Part shown: positions 35,451 through 46,758 of the stretch, piece after piece
Position numbering within the stretch: position 1 is the first letter of the stretch
Layout of the letters: each line of letters starts with the position of its first letter
Source: Hydractinia symbiolongicarpus
Taxonomy: Eukaryota; Cnidaria; Hydrozoa; Anthoathecata; Hydractiniidae
Direction: 5' to 3'
NCBI RefSeq assembly: GCF_029227915.1
Contig: NC_079888.1
Location: 8,911,001 to 8,975,000 of the forward strand
DNA: 64,000 bases
Translations under genes and position numbers: made by a program
Notes under the pieces: generated by a model
The model's input: only the letters and a program-made list of their open reading frames with translations
Told to the model about the DNA's origin: nothing
Databases searched by the model: none

Positions 35451-36237
35451 ACGTGTTGTATCCTCAGCCAAGGCTCGATCTTTGGTCGCGTGAAAAGCAT
35501 CGCAGCTTTAACTGTCATTAATATTAAAAGATGCAATTTTTGTTTTATGTACCTCACCGGCGCAAATAATAGGGCAAATGTTGGCGTAAAGAAGAACAGA
35601 CGGACATCGGCAAATGTAAAGTGACCAGCTTCACGGTTTTCTTTCTTGGAAAATACGCACAAAAAGTGCAATCCACATTTGGCTGTTGATACTAAGAAAG
35701 TTTTTTATCCAGTTGCCACAAGTCAGTCGATGTCAAGTGCAAAGATCTGTGATGAATATGAAATACTTTTTATAAAATATGTTATGCGGTGTACCATTCT
35801 ACCAATAGGATATACCCGTAACAATATACCAAGTTACTCCAATACTGTTGTTTTTTCTGTTCTAATTTATTGTTAGGAAGATGTGAAAAAAGAAACAGTT
35901 AACACAGATAAGGGAGGAAGGGAGGGAAAGTCTGGTTTTGATCGAATCAGAGCAAGATAATGTTCTATCCAAATAAGTTTTGCATTTATTTCAACCAAAG
36001 CGTCTTTTAGGAACATTTTAAAGATGATTGGTGTTCTGATATAGTGTATTATGCCAATTCATCAACGGAAAATATAAGGATTATCTAAATTATTCCTATT
36101 TTTTTTATATCTCGGCCAACCTGCTTGTGACAGACGCACCTTTAAACCATAAGAAGCCTAAATCTACACAATAGACGCAATGTTGGATCTCAAAATAAAT
36201 TTGCATATTGACATGTTACTGTTGACGTTATAATTTA
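35451..36237. other. intergenic, no gene recognised
   Basis: Open stretches at 35646-35876 (plus) and 35393-35671 (minus) overlap and have no domain or splice support. Confidence 0.4.
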
Positions 36238-36347
36238 CTAGTCGTTAGCCCGTGGAAAAATCCACGAGTTCGTCCGTTGCAGCTAAGCTACCATTTTGCG
36301 TGACAGACAGACGGACGGACAGACGTATACGGGCATTAAAATATAGA
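36238..36347 (-). mobile_element. non-autonomous Helitron-like unit, short form (dimer 2)
   Basis: Read on the minus strand it begins TCTATATTTTAATGCCCGTA and contains acgcaaaatggtagcttagc. It carries a hairpin (cgtggatttttccacg) and ends ctaacgaCTAG followed by T at its 3' end, 36238. It abuts the unit at 36348 without spacer. Confidence 0.72.
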
Positions 36348-36524
36348 ATAGTCGTTGCCCGTGGAAAAATCCACGGGTTCGCCCGTCCTTTATATTTACC
36401 CGTCACAACAAAGTGGATAAAAATATATCGCATTTGATATTCGTGTTTCCGTAACATCATTTTCTAACTCAGCGGGGGGTCCGCGCAGAGACAGACAGAC
36501 GGAATACGGCTATTATTATAGAGA
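36348..36524 (-). mobile_element. non-autonomous Helitron-like unit, long form (dimer 2)
   Basis: On the minus strand it begins TCTCTATAATAATAGCCGTA, has the interior aaatgcgatatatttttatcc and the perfect ccgtggatttttccacgg hairpin, and ends in a decayed terminus (cgactat). It is closely similar to the single copy at 22688-22865. Confidence 0.72.
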
Positions 36525-37218
36525 TTTGGAATCAATTATTTTTTATTGTTTAACTAGTTCTTTATGATTTAGTCAACAAATATTTCTTTTAACAAAATTG
36601 CATGATGATGATGCCAAAATTCTAAATTCCAGAAGGTGTATCTTACAGAGAAGTATTTATGGCAATTCCAAAGGGTTGGTTGAAAAACATTTTAGGTCAA
36701 TCATTGTATTTTCTTTGATTTGTAGGAGTCTTTTTTACAAAATTGACGACAAACCACACATAAAAGCTACCTTCTTGTCTGCTTCGGATAAAAAAATTCA
36801 CATAGTTCTAAATGACAGAAACTTCAACGTAGGGATTTTTTGCCCTCTTTTTTCTCTTCTACCTTGGGCCCGTATTCTAGAAAGAGAGGTAACAGCGTAA
36901 AAGAAATTGACTGACAACAAAGTACACGTGCCAGACGTCTATATTCAAAGGTATTGTCTAAAGCAAACAGTTATTATGCGGATTTTACCAGGGTTTGCTT
37001 TTTTTTGTACAGGAAACAGATCAAGAGAAGCCGAATATAAAAGCCATTATGTGATAGAAAGCATACCCTTTAAGAAAATTTAGCTAAACCTAGTTTTATG
37101 TCAACATTCTTATAGTAGCATTCATTTGTTGTTAGAAGTAAAATTTTGTTAAAATTACAGTAGCCACTTATTTTATTTATTTATTTTGCATTTGTGGGCT
37201 CTTTCTCGTTTTTTTATG
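36525..37218. other. intergenic, no gene recognised
   Basis: No supported exon; an open frame at 36598-36900 has no domain. Minus-strand AATAAA motifs (repeated) around 37165-37185 could terminate the exon at 37219-37457. Confidence 0.4.
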
Positions 37219-37457
37219 CTAACATATTAAATCTTTAAACACAGTTACCATAGTACCGGGTAATACAGGAGAATATTTCCCAATGACTCGTAAGTTCTTA
37301 TCAATCACTTTGCACCATTCTTGGATATATCCATTCGTCCCCTTTACCCATTTGTAAATTTGATCAATGTATTGTTCATAAATTAGAGTTTTAACTGCTG
37401 AAGTATCATTTGAGATGGGCAAGCACTCCATGAGTACGTTAATCAAGTAACAGGTAG
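37219..37457 (-). CDS. possible terminal exon, unknown protein
   Basis: After a CGGACATAG acceptor-like site at 37458, 78 codons run open to a TAG: YLINVLMECLPISND, then a predicted helical segment IYEQYIDQIYKWVKG, then EWCKVIDKNLRVIGK and YSPVLPGTMVTVF. Several AATAAA motifs lie just downstream on the minus strand. Composition and length look coding, but no domain is recognised and no upstream exon could be joined with confidence. It might belong to a separate gene or to an alternative 3' end of the gene at 38218-40419. Confidence 0.38.
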
Positions 37458-38217
37458 CTATGTCCGAAACATTTCGCAAATGGATGCAAAGTCAAAAAGA
37501 TAGGGAGACCCTTTTAAGGAAGTTGGGCTAAAAGACATTACTCATATCCTTTTGTTACTCACTAATTCTATACACTCCACGTATTGAGGGGAATTAATTT
37601 TCGCAGCAATTAATTTTCACGAATTTCGCGAGTTTTGTCAATTTCACACAAAAAAATTTTTCACTCTTTAAAAAAATGATTTCCACTGCATTTTTTGTTC
37701 TGATTTACCTTGAGCTACATATAATGTAGATCTTAACCAGTTTTTATTAGTGTCTTCCACATAAATGGAATAATGATATAATCTAAGAAACAAAATGTTA
37801 TCAAATTCTTTTTTGCGAAATTAAATTTAGTTTTAATTTTATTCTGTAGAAATTTAAGAAGACATTTTCAAATCTTTAAAATGTTTAGGGTTAATTGTTG
37901 GCGATGCACAAAACCCAGTGCTTGCAAGATTTTCTAAGAGAATCCATTTACAAAAATTAAGTGTTCGCAATATCTTTTTATATACTCATTCGCATAATCT
38001 TATGTTTGCAAAGTGCAAATATTTTACGCATTTTTCCCTTCGCAAAAGTTTCTACCTTTAAGTTGAAGTCGTGGTCGAGCGCAAAGTAGCGTTGGGGAAT
38101 TCACGAACTTTTGCTTTTTAAGAGCAATACAGTTGACGCTCTGAAGGAATTTCATTAATATGGCGACACGCCGGTTCAATAATTATGATAGTTAAATATT
38201 ATGACTTCACTAATTTT

Positions 38218-40419
38218 TTAAATTTTTTTGAAATGGAATGAACGAAATAAGAGCAAATCATGTGCATGATCCATATTTTTATGGGGGCCACAATCACCGC
38301 AACCTTGCAGACAGGATTCTTTTGATAAATCAGGATTTTTGCACTTTGGATTATTAGCACCAGTACACAACACAACCCAGCCCTCACATGTCCATAAATA
38401 TGGATAAGTGCATTGACAAGCAAGTCCACTAGGCGCTCGTTTTGTTACTGCGCATCCACAGGAGCTGTATGTGCACTCACATATATAATCTCCACCATAT
38501 TGGATCGTAGATGTAGCAGGAGGAATAGCATCACCTTGGCAAGTTAAAGCCCTTGTTCCCTCAATACGGTGGCAAGCGTACCAGGATAGTTTGTGATGGT
38601 ACCATCAAAGTAATCCACGTACCACGTCAACGAAGAGTATTTGTCCGACGTCCATTTGTAAGTCATACCCCATACACCTACATGTAAACAAGACGTAATT
38701 TAAAATCATTGTTAGCTAGAATGATTATCAGGCATCAAATAAACATCTATATTATAATACCCGTATACGTCTGTCCGTCTGTCAAGCAAAATGGTAGCTA
38801 AGCTGCGCAAATAGCGAGAAGTACGCAATGCGGTATAAAAAGGACGGGCGAACCCGTGGATTTTTCCACGGGCTAATGACTCAGGTCATAAACATGTGTC
38901 TGTGGTTAGCTAAAAGTTTTAAAAATAAGAAGAAATTTATTATCATTTGTGCAAAATTCTTCAGGGTATTAATTATTTCAATCTTGTATTTATGTACAAA
39001 ACAAGCTTAAATTTTTAAAGATGGTCGAAGCTGTAGTATGCAGCCACAATCAGTATATTGGGTGTCATAACACAGTTAATTTTTGTTTACATTGTGAATT
39101 GAACATTCGCTATTTATAATCTTTGACAAGGTACGCAGTTATCAATGTGCAATAAAACTAAAAATTAAAAGTCAAAAGCATATACAAGCTAGATTGCTTT
39201 TTTTATTGCCAAGCCTTTCTTGAAATACAATTAGCGATTCTAACCTGTGTCATGGTGATGAAACATGCCAAAGGTATTCTTCTTAGCACGAAAATCTATT
39301 ATTCTTGAAAGTCTTGGTTGCGTAGTCTATGAGTGACTTTTTCTAATTTTCAGACTCGCTGTTAAGAAATACGTTTTTAGTTATATCGATAAGACTCGCT
39401 TATAAAGAAAAACCTATGACCTGCCTACCTTCGTTTTTTGTTTAGCATGGCAAGTTTGGACTTGGCTTTGTCTGCAACAACAGTTGGTGAACAGGCAGAC
39501 ATTCCAATATTGTAAACAAGATCTTTATTGTGTTTGAAATCCAATCTGGATTTAGTTTCAGCCATATCTTCCTGATCAATTGCGAAGTGAATTTGCCTTC
39601 CACATTGTGACTTTGTTTTGCTAATTTCAGTGATATATGACGATGAATAAAAGCCTGGAGCACCGATAATAACTTCGCCTTTAAAGCCTAGACCAAACAG
39701 ATGCGTCTTTAACATGGCAACGACCTAGGTATTCAATTTGAGCACAAAAATAATTTAGGTAAAATACTTTCAGGTAGATATTTAGTGATATGAAACTACA
39801 TGTTTTGAAACGAGGGTATAGCTTGATGAGTGCATTACATTAGGTACACAACACAACGTAGAGAGTGATTTAGAGTTTCTGGAAAATCAAATGTGCAGAG
39901 AAACTAAATGGTGAATTATTAATAGCTCACTGATAGCTCATTACTGAAGGTGCAATACTAACAAGAGCCTTTCTCTCTCTTGAGTAACTAGAATTTTCAT
40001 GCATATAACTTACGTACTTCGTGGACTCTACAACCTCTATGAAGTTGAAATATATAACTATTTTAGAAATCTTTCATTAAGAATCAAGAAATGGTTTGTT
40101 TACATTGTTTCCACGGCCAATGTCCTTTTTTGACTCCTCAATCAGCGCCTTGATTTGAAGTAGAGGTCAGTTAAATAACCAGCTGTAGTTTATTTATTTG
40201 TAGTATGATATTGAAAATGTGAGACCTTATAAAGTTCTTGACGAATATTTCGAAAGTGACATCCAATTTCTATAGGCAAAATGTAGTAGAAGGTCGTCCA
40301 CATCGACAAATTAATTTGGGGAGTGTCTATTGACTATGGGAATGATCAAATTTGTTTCATCTTTTGTTGAAAATATGTACCACCTTTCTGGCAGCGTCTA
40401 TTTGCGTCTCGTAGCTCAT
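38218..40419 (-). CDS. unknown four-exon gene with Cys-rich C-terminus; apparent frameshift
   Basis: Exon 1, 40419-40384: MSYETQIDAARK, ending AAAG|GTGGTA in phase 0. Exon 2, 39724-39429: 98 codons with a VVAMLKTHLFGLGFKGEV start, IIGAPGFYSSSYITEISKTK, and HFAIDQEDMAETK; phase 2. Exon 3, about 39312 or 39303 to 39245: IIDFRAKKNTFGMFHHHDTG; phase 1. Exon 4 from 38677: VWGMTYKWTSDKYSSLTWYV, then DYFDGTITNYPG. Near 38580 the frame must shift by one to continue as ACHRIEGTRALTCQG, then a long Cys-rich region (YICECTYSSCGCAV, LACQCTYPYLWTCEG, SCLQGCGDCG) to a TAA at 38218-38220. All four exon joints agree in phase. No signal peptide, so probably cytosolic. About 16 cysteines in about 110 residues suggest metal binding. 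Family not recognised. The shift could be an inactivating mutation or a sequence error. Confidence 0.55.
38746..38883 (+). mobile_element. non-autonomous Helitron-like unit, short form
   Basis: Begins TCTATATTATAATACCCGTA, carries aagcaaaatggtagctaagc and the perfect cccgtggatttttccacggg hairpin, and ends in a mutated terminus (ctaatgactca instead of ctaacgactag). It lies in the intron between exons 3 and 4 of the minus-strand gene, opposite to transcription. Confidence 0.72.
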
Positions 40420-43400
40420 CTTCTTTGATTAATCTGTTTGCTTACTATCAATCAAAACCATTGCCATTTGCTTTTGCTTTGCTGAAGAGAAAAGTTTAAA
40501 ATAGTTATTCAGTTTAAAATCTACTCTGCTAAAAAGCTAGGCAATCTTAAAAATATATGACGTAAAACAAAAATGATGAATTAATGTGTTGTAAATGTTA
40601 AGTTCACAATAGGTCGTACACCAATTTACCGACGATAAATAACAAAAACTAACGTTGAAAATCAGCTTTTAGTAAATCGCAATCCACTGAAACAACCCAC
40701 AAAACACATAAACATTTGTTGTATTCTTTAATGTTTTAACTTAGAAAAATAATTTATTAATTTGGTCAAAAGATCCGTGTGGAAACGAGTTAAAACTCTT
40801 TTTAAAAAATGGTAATTGGAATCATATTCAAAATAGGACGCCTAAACTATTGAAAAGCCATTTTAATCCTTCTCTTCGTAGGCGTAACGCCACGTTTATT
40901 CAATGGGGCAGTGTGCCCCAACTCTCTACAACCCAGTAAATTCCTCCATTCCTCAGATCTCATGAAAGTAATACGAAATACAACTAAATGAGCAGTCTAT
41001 TCGTCATTGCACAAAACGGTTGCTAGTGTGCACGCGTGAGTACAGAAATTATTCGCAAAATGATTAATTAAAAACAAAGTCTTTTTAGTATTGAATTTTT
41101 TTACAAACAATAGTAGTCTGGGTATTAGTAGGAGTGTTGTCGTACCTATAGACTTTAGTTTAGTGTTCTTATAATATAATTCACCAGCACTACTGTTGTT
41201 AACACTCAAGGTCAAAATTCGAAACAGTCCTGTCTAAAAACAAAAATTATATTTAGAATTCGAAAGTCCCTAAAGAAAAAAGCTTTGTAAAGAAAACATT
41301 ACGATGTTCGACACATACAGAATAATGTGTAAAGTTGAATAAGGAGCTAAAATATAGTTACAACAAATATTGAAGTAATTTTTTTAACTAGCTAGGTAGC
41401 CAGGAAAAACATGGGATTCAACGAGCTTCATATTGACTCGGTAACCACAAAGCTAAAGGAACGAATCTGAAAATGAGAGGAGACGTATTTGTTATGATTT
41501 CGTCGTCCTCTATTTAGTATTTTTGATGCAACTGGATATCAGCATCGTTTTTTTATGGACAATGTAGCTAATTAACTACCCATGTTGAAGAAGCATCTAC
41601 ACGGAAAGTTGCTGAATCTGGTTATTTTATTTGTTAAACTTGACATTGTTGTTGTGTTTATCCTATGAAAATGTTTTTATCTATCCCATGAAAATGTTTT
41701 TCGTGCTTGTTTACATTTTAAGCTACATTTTTCTTGACGACGGGTAATACCGCAAAATATCGTCCCGTAGTCAAGAGCGCTAAGCCAATCAGAATGCCTA
41801 AAACCCATATTGCCCGCTTGAAAAATCAAGACAAATAATAACACAAATCTGTGTGTTTTGTGGCAGTACATGTTCAACTTGTCTGTTTTGGTGAAATTCA
41901 ATCTTCGCAAAAGTGACAACCGGCAGCTATTGCATGGAGAAATTCCATCGCAAGAATTAGTCGTCACAAAAATTACTCTGGTACCTGATAGTTATTTAGT
42001 GTCAAAGGTTAAAGTGTCAAAGGTTAAAAAAAGCAAATCTTCCAGAAGGGAAAATTTTTGGATTTTAAGAAAGATCTGATGTTGCAACAGTTGCGGGAGA
42101 TAAAAAGCATTTGCAGATTGTAGCAGAAAGGGTCAAGTTATCTAAAACTCTGCTATATTTTCAGAACATGATCAAAACAGCCACATCAGGTTTCACAGGA
42201 CCCCTCTGGCCTGCTAGGTTGTAAGGTGATGTTTATTTTGTGACGATCTAAAAATTGTACGTACCATTTGCAGAACAATAAATGTAGGAGAAAGAAATAC
42301 TTTCTCATTTTATCTTGATTTAGATTTCTCTTGACTTTTCTTCATTACCTTTATGCTTATTAATGTTATTTTAACTGATATATCTCTTTCAATAAAATTA
42401 ATAAAAACAAAAATATGAAAACATGAGAATCGCATTAACTTCTTCATTATAGGCAAATAAGACTTACCTTCTTCATTATGCCAACACAATGTCGTCGACA
42501 AAAAATCTAAACCATCTTTAATTTGCTAATCGCCTAAACAATTCTTAGGTAAATAGCCAAAGAAAACTAAATACATACACACATATACGGTACATGCAAT
42601 CTTTGGATTCATATTTTGTATTGAGTTCGTTCAGCTGTTGTTTTCCTTAACAGTTTTGCTTTCATAATTCACTTCTAAAATTCGTTGCTACTTTGATCAA
42701 ATTGGAAAATCAGCTGATTATCGTGATTATGGCTTCACACGAAGGTGGTGAAAAATTTTCTTCACTCTTTTATAGTGATAGTTATCACGTGCAAAGACTG
42801 GGTTCACATACTGGAATTGCTGTAGAAAGCACAATTTTAAGTAGACCAAAATAAAAATAGCCGTCGTCTGTGTGCCTCTGCGGGAAATGGTACCGCAAGT
42901 AGCGAGACACACAGAAAATCCCTGCACCACTGCAACTTTATTTCGGCTCCCGGCAGACCTCGCTTTATACCGGGTTAGTTTTGACTGCTCACGCGTAATA
43001 GATCAATCACAAGGCTTGACTTAAGAAATTTAAGTTCTTCTGGGTCTCAACATGCCACCGGAGGAAACATGCTTCGATGCTAGGCTCATTTTAGTTTGGA
43101 AGTGATGGTGTGAGGTTTGTAGATCACCTTTTGACTTTTTTCTCTTCTGAATACTTTGTATCTATTGGAATGTTTATTTTCTGTATGTTTTCACATAATA
43201 TTATTACCTTTTTAGCCACCCACAAATCATGAACACACCAATTATAAAATTCTGGCTACAAACGTAGATTTCCTAAATAGCTAGTTAGCTAGCTAGCTAG
43301 CATCATCATTTACTTTGGTATAAGAAATTTTTTCTAGCCAGTATTATTCTCTTTTCTATGATTTTAACTTTAACCTTAGCTGTAGCTGTAGCTAGTTGTT

Positions 43401-45563
43401 AGCTACCTCTAGCTAACAAAGTGAAAGTAGTCAAATACAGCTGGATAAAACAAAAATTTTAAATCTTTCTAATGCTAAAATTGGTTTGGTAGCAACACTC
43501 TTTACTGTAATGTAAACTTTGGCAAAAGTCTAAAATATATTAACTCACAATGAAACAACTGGTTTTATTTTTAGCCCACAATTAGTTTTGTAACAACAGG
43601 CTACTTTCATGAAAATTTATTTCGTTAAATAAAAATGGTGACTGATTGTTTTAGCTGCACGTGGTAACAACAGGCTTTTTCCTATGTTTTTATTTAAACC
43701 GAAGTTGGGATAATGTGTTTTGGAAAAGGGTATCGTTAGGGTTATGCAGATGAATAACACGGTTTACCTGTAAATAATGAACGCTCATCCCGCTGTCACG
43801 AATTTAACAACAAGTTGTGGTAAAGTTACTTTTTGAAAAATATATTACATACTTAAAGCTGTCTATGCTAGATTCGATTTACGACATACTGTACTGTACT
43901 AAAGTTGTACTAAAGCGCTTTGCCCAGATGTGTAGCACAGTTTACAGGGCTTAATAAGCGCTTCGGCAGGTGTTTAATGTCGGTTTATTATTATTAATCG
44001 ACATATATTTCAAGCATCCATAAATTACAATGGTTCTTAATGCTGAAATCCGTAATTATTAAGTGTATGTGCAAACGTAAATATAAGTTCAATTAGAAAT
44101 AAAAACAAAATGAACATGAGCAAAAGAGCATAGACGAAGCAGTCAAATAATCATATAGTCTACTGTAAATCCGTCACTTAACATTCTACTTTCCGCAATA
44201 AATTCTCGTAAAAGTTGTAAAATTGAGTATTGAATAAAAACAATGGCTTTGTTTCCAATCCAGTGAGCACATACAACGGAAAATAAAAATAAAAACTTCA
44301 AGTAAAATTAAAACACACGCCATAATCTTTTCTTACACCTTCACAAAAAAAAACATTTCTTATTTTTCGAAATAAATGCCGGTGAAGGTTCTAAAGTTAT
44401 GTCAGAAATTCGTGTGTAGCGCGTACTACGGGGTTGGTTTTCATGCGTAATCTCTTTTTTTTTGCAAAAAAACCCCAGAACTATCTATCTTGAAACACCG
44501 GTTTAACTGAATGCATTGCTTAAAGGTCACCCAGTACCTTTATCAAAGTTAATTGTAATAGTCGCCTTGAGCGCAAAATACCTGACATTTTATCAATGAA
44601 GTTTAAACTTTCACTCAAGATTATATTGCAAAATAGAGTGTAACTACACACCAACTCACTTAAAGGAAAATAAGTTTTACTTCCATTACTAACAGGGACA
44701 AGAACGGGGACTATCTGTAACGACGTTGTCAATAACTTTTCATGAAAATGCACCATACAAAAAAACGCGACAAAAATTGATTGTGAAAAATTAAATGGAA
44801 GTGAAATGGAATGTAAAAATAAAATAAAAGCAGATATTGTGACTTGCAAAATTGCAAAAAACTGACAAACAAACCAAAAACAAACTGTTGAACATACAAA
44901 ATTTATTAAAAAAATCTTGTTTCGCTTCTCTGCGAGCTTTTATCAATAATATTTCCTCATATTACGTTTTATTGACATGAGTGGGGGCATTTGCCTCTTT
45001 TCGGAAGGACGACAGCTGGATGAAATTTCAGTCTCAACAGCTAAGAAATATGTTGAGGTTGACAATTTTCAGCAGGGAAATCGTTAATGCGCCAGCGTGA
45101 AAATCGACCAGAAAGGGCAAGGCAAGACATTTTTGCTTTAGCGTTTCATAAAAAAACTTAAGTAGCTCATTGTGAAATAGGCCTGCTGGAAACCTACTGT
45201 GTGGGAATTGGAAATCGTCTTCTGTTAAACAGATGGTCAAGACGGAAGTCTTCTTGTTAATTTTTTCTTCTAAGCACATCTTTTGACACTATATGAGCAC
45301 CAGTATGCTGTGACCATATGTTATCTTTGATACTTTCGTTCATAAGTCTCGTGTTGCGTTTGGCGGCAGGAAAACAGCTAAACTCAAACAAATTTGAAAT
45401 ATTTATAATCATTAATGTCAAATTAAATTATTAAAGGTGCACGTTTATGCAGTTGTCAATAAAAAATGTTTTTTAATAAATAATAATAGTAATAATTATT
45501 TTTGATGTCAACTAAATTTTTTTTATCATTAATTGTTCAGGCGAGAAGACATTGACGATAAAA
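40420..45563. other. long stretch without a recognised gene
   Basis: Decayed Helitron-like sequence at about 42850-42970 (atagccgtcgtctgtgtg, caagtagcgagacacac). (CTAG)-rich runs at 43279-43301 and tagctg repeats near 43380-43410. Open stretches at 41677-41967 (minus) and 41858-42079 (plus) overlap each other and show no domain. The segment 40420 to about 40480 is the presumed 5' side of the minus-strand gene. Confidence 0.4.
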
Positions 45564-45595
45564 ATGCCGATATTTTTTGCAATGATTTTCCTCTT
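45564..45595 (+). pseudogene. orphan duplicate of a signal-peptide first exon
   Basis: ATG to a TT|GTAAGTG donor, exactly 32 nt and phase 2, encoding MPIFFAMIFL plus two bases of the next codon. It parallels exon 1 of the modular gene at 49765-49796 (also 32 nt, phase 2, MSMFFVILLL), with about 22 of 32 bases equal and similar A-rich sequence just upstream of the ATG. No matching PAN-type exon follows before 49765. It may be a leftover of a tandem duplication or an alternative first exon of the same gene, since it could splice to 51040 in frame. Confidence 0.4.
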
Positions 45596-45769
45596 GTAAG
45601 TGAATACTAATTTTTATCGGCAAGTATCTTGATTTTTTTTATCGCAAAGGCTTGTTTTTGCGGCTTGTTTTTGCGAGAAAAAATCATTTAGATAATATTT
45701 CGCGAATAGGGCATTCTAAATTTTTTGAAAACAGTTATTTTCGCTTGTCTCCTAGATTTTTTTGCAATT

Positions 45770-45895
45770 TCTCTATAATAATAAACGTAGTTTGTCTGTC
45801 TGTCCGCAAGAAAAGCGTCGTGCAACAGTCACATGAAATAGCGTGTAATTTAAAGACGGGAGACCCCGCGGATTCTTTTCACGGCTTAACGACTT
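45770..45895 (+). mobile_element. non-autonomous Helitron-like unit, decayed (dimer 3)
   Basis: Begins TCTCTATAATAATAAACGTA, keeps tttgtctgtctgtccgc and a degraded hairpin (ccgcggattcttttcacgg), and runs without spacer into the next unit. Confidence 0.6.
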
Positions 45896-46026
45896 TATAA
45901 TAATACCCGCGTATCTGTCCGTCTGTCACGCAAAATGGTAACTTTTAGCTGCACAAGTAGCGAGACGCACGCAATGTATAAAACGGACGGTCGAACTTGT
46001 GGATTTTTCCACGGGCCACCGACTAG
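45896..46026 (+). mobile_element. non-autonomous Helitron-like unit, short form (dimer 3)
   Basis: Decayed 5' end (ataataatacccgcg), then the acgcaaaatggtaac block, caagtagcgagacgcacg, a hairpin (gtggatttttccac) and the CTAG terminus at 46023-46026 followed by T. Confidence 0.65.
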
Positions 46027-46365
46027 TGTTACTTAACTTATCGTTTGCTCATAAAAATGTGGTATAAAGTTTAGCGTTCACAAACGAATGTGCAAAGTAG
46101 AAACTTTCACGAATGAAAAAATATAAAACAAATTCCAAACATACAAACTGTCGCAAAAGGATAAGATAATTTTTCAAGAATTAACCTACGCAAATATGAC
46201 TTTCAGAATCTTCTGAAGCACAAGATTTGCAAAAGACACGAAATTGGCAAAACTTGTTGATTTAGAAGAAGTACAGTTATCTCTCGGTATCTCAAACACT
46301 TTCATGATATGAAACCGTTCCTTTTGGTGCCTTGAACTTTCGTTAATACTTTTTTATAAAAAAAG
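46027..46365. other. intergenic, no feature recognised
   Basis: AT-rich, non-coding as far as can be seen. Confidence 0.4.
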
Positions 46366-46758
46366 ACTCCGGTTAACTCGAACCACGGATAACTCGAACA
46401 TTTGTTAATTCGACCCATCTTTCGTACCCACTGAGGTTAATTTCTCTGGATAACTCGTACTTTTTACTTGAGAAAGGGAAATCAAAGATATGTCAGATTT
46501 TATTTTTATTAAGTTTCTAGTAAATTATGATGTATTATAGATAGATAATGTTGTCTATCAAGGAAAATTTAATTTACAAGGGACTTGCATATCTTTTTTC
46601 TCCCAATAACTGTTGCCCAACCTCTTGAAAAAATCCATTTGACTCGAACAGTAATCTCATTTTAGACTAAATTCGACTTAATGGGAGCTTAGTTAACTCG
46701 AACTGTTGTTAAGTCGAACTATTTTCCTCGATCTCTTAGACAAATTACCGGGAGTTAA
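46366..46758. mobile_element. possible pogo-type MITE with ttaactcgaa motifs
   Basis: The left part repeats ggttaactcgaacc, ggataactcgaac and gttaattcgac. The right part has agttaactcgaactg, ttaagtcgaac and gggagttaag. Repeated ttaac-tcgaa blocks near both ends are typical of decayed pogo/Tigger-derived MITEs. No clear terminal CAGT or TA duplication remains, so the assignment is tentative. Confidence 0.4.

Noticed and set aside
41677-42079. Overlapping open frames of 96 and 73 codons
   Set aside because: No recognisable domain; non-ATG or poor start context; likely non-coding repeat sequence.
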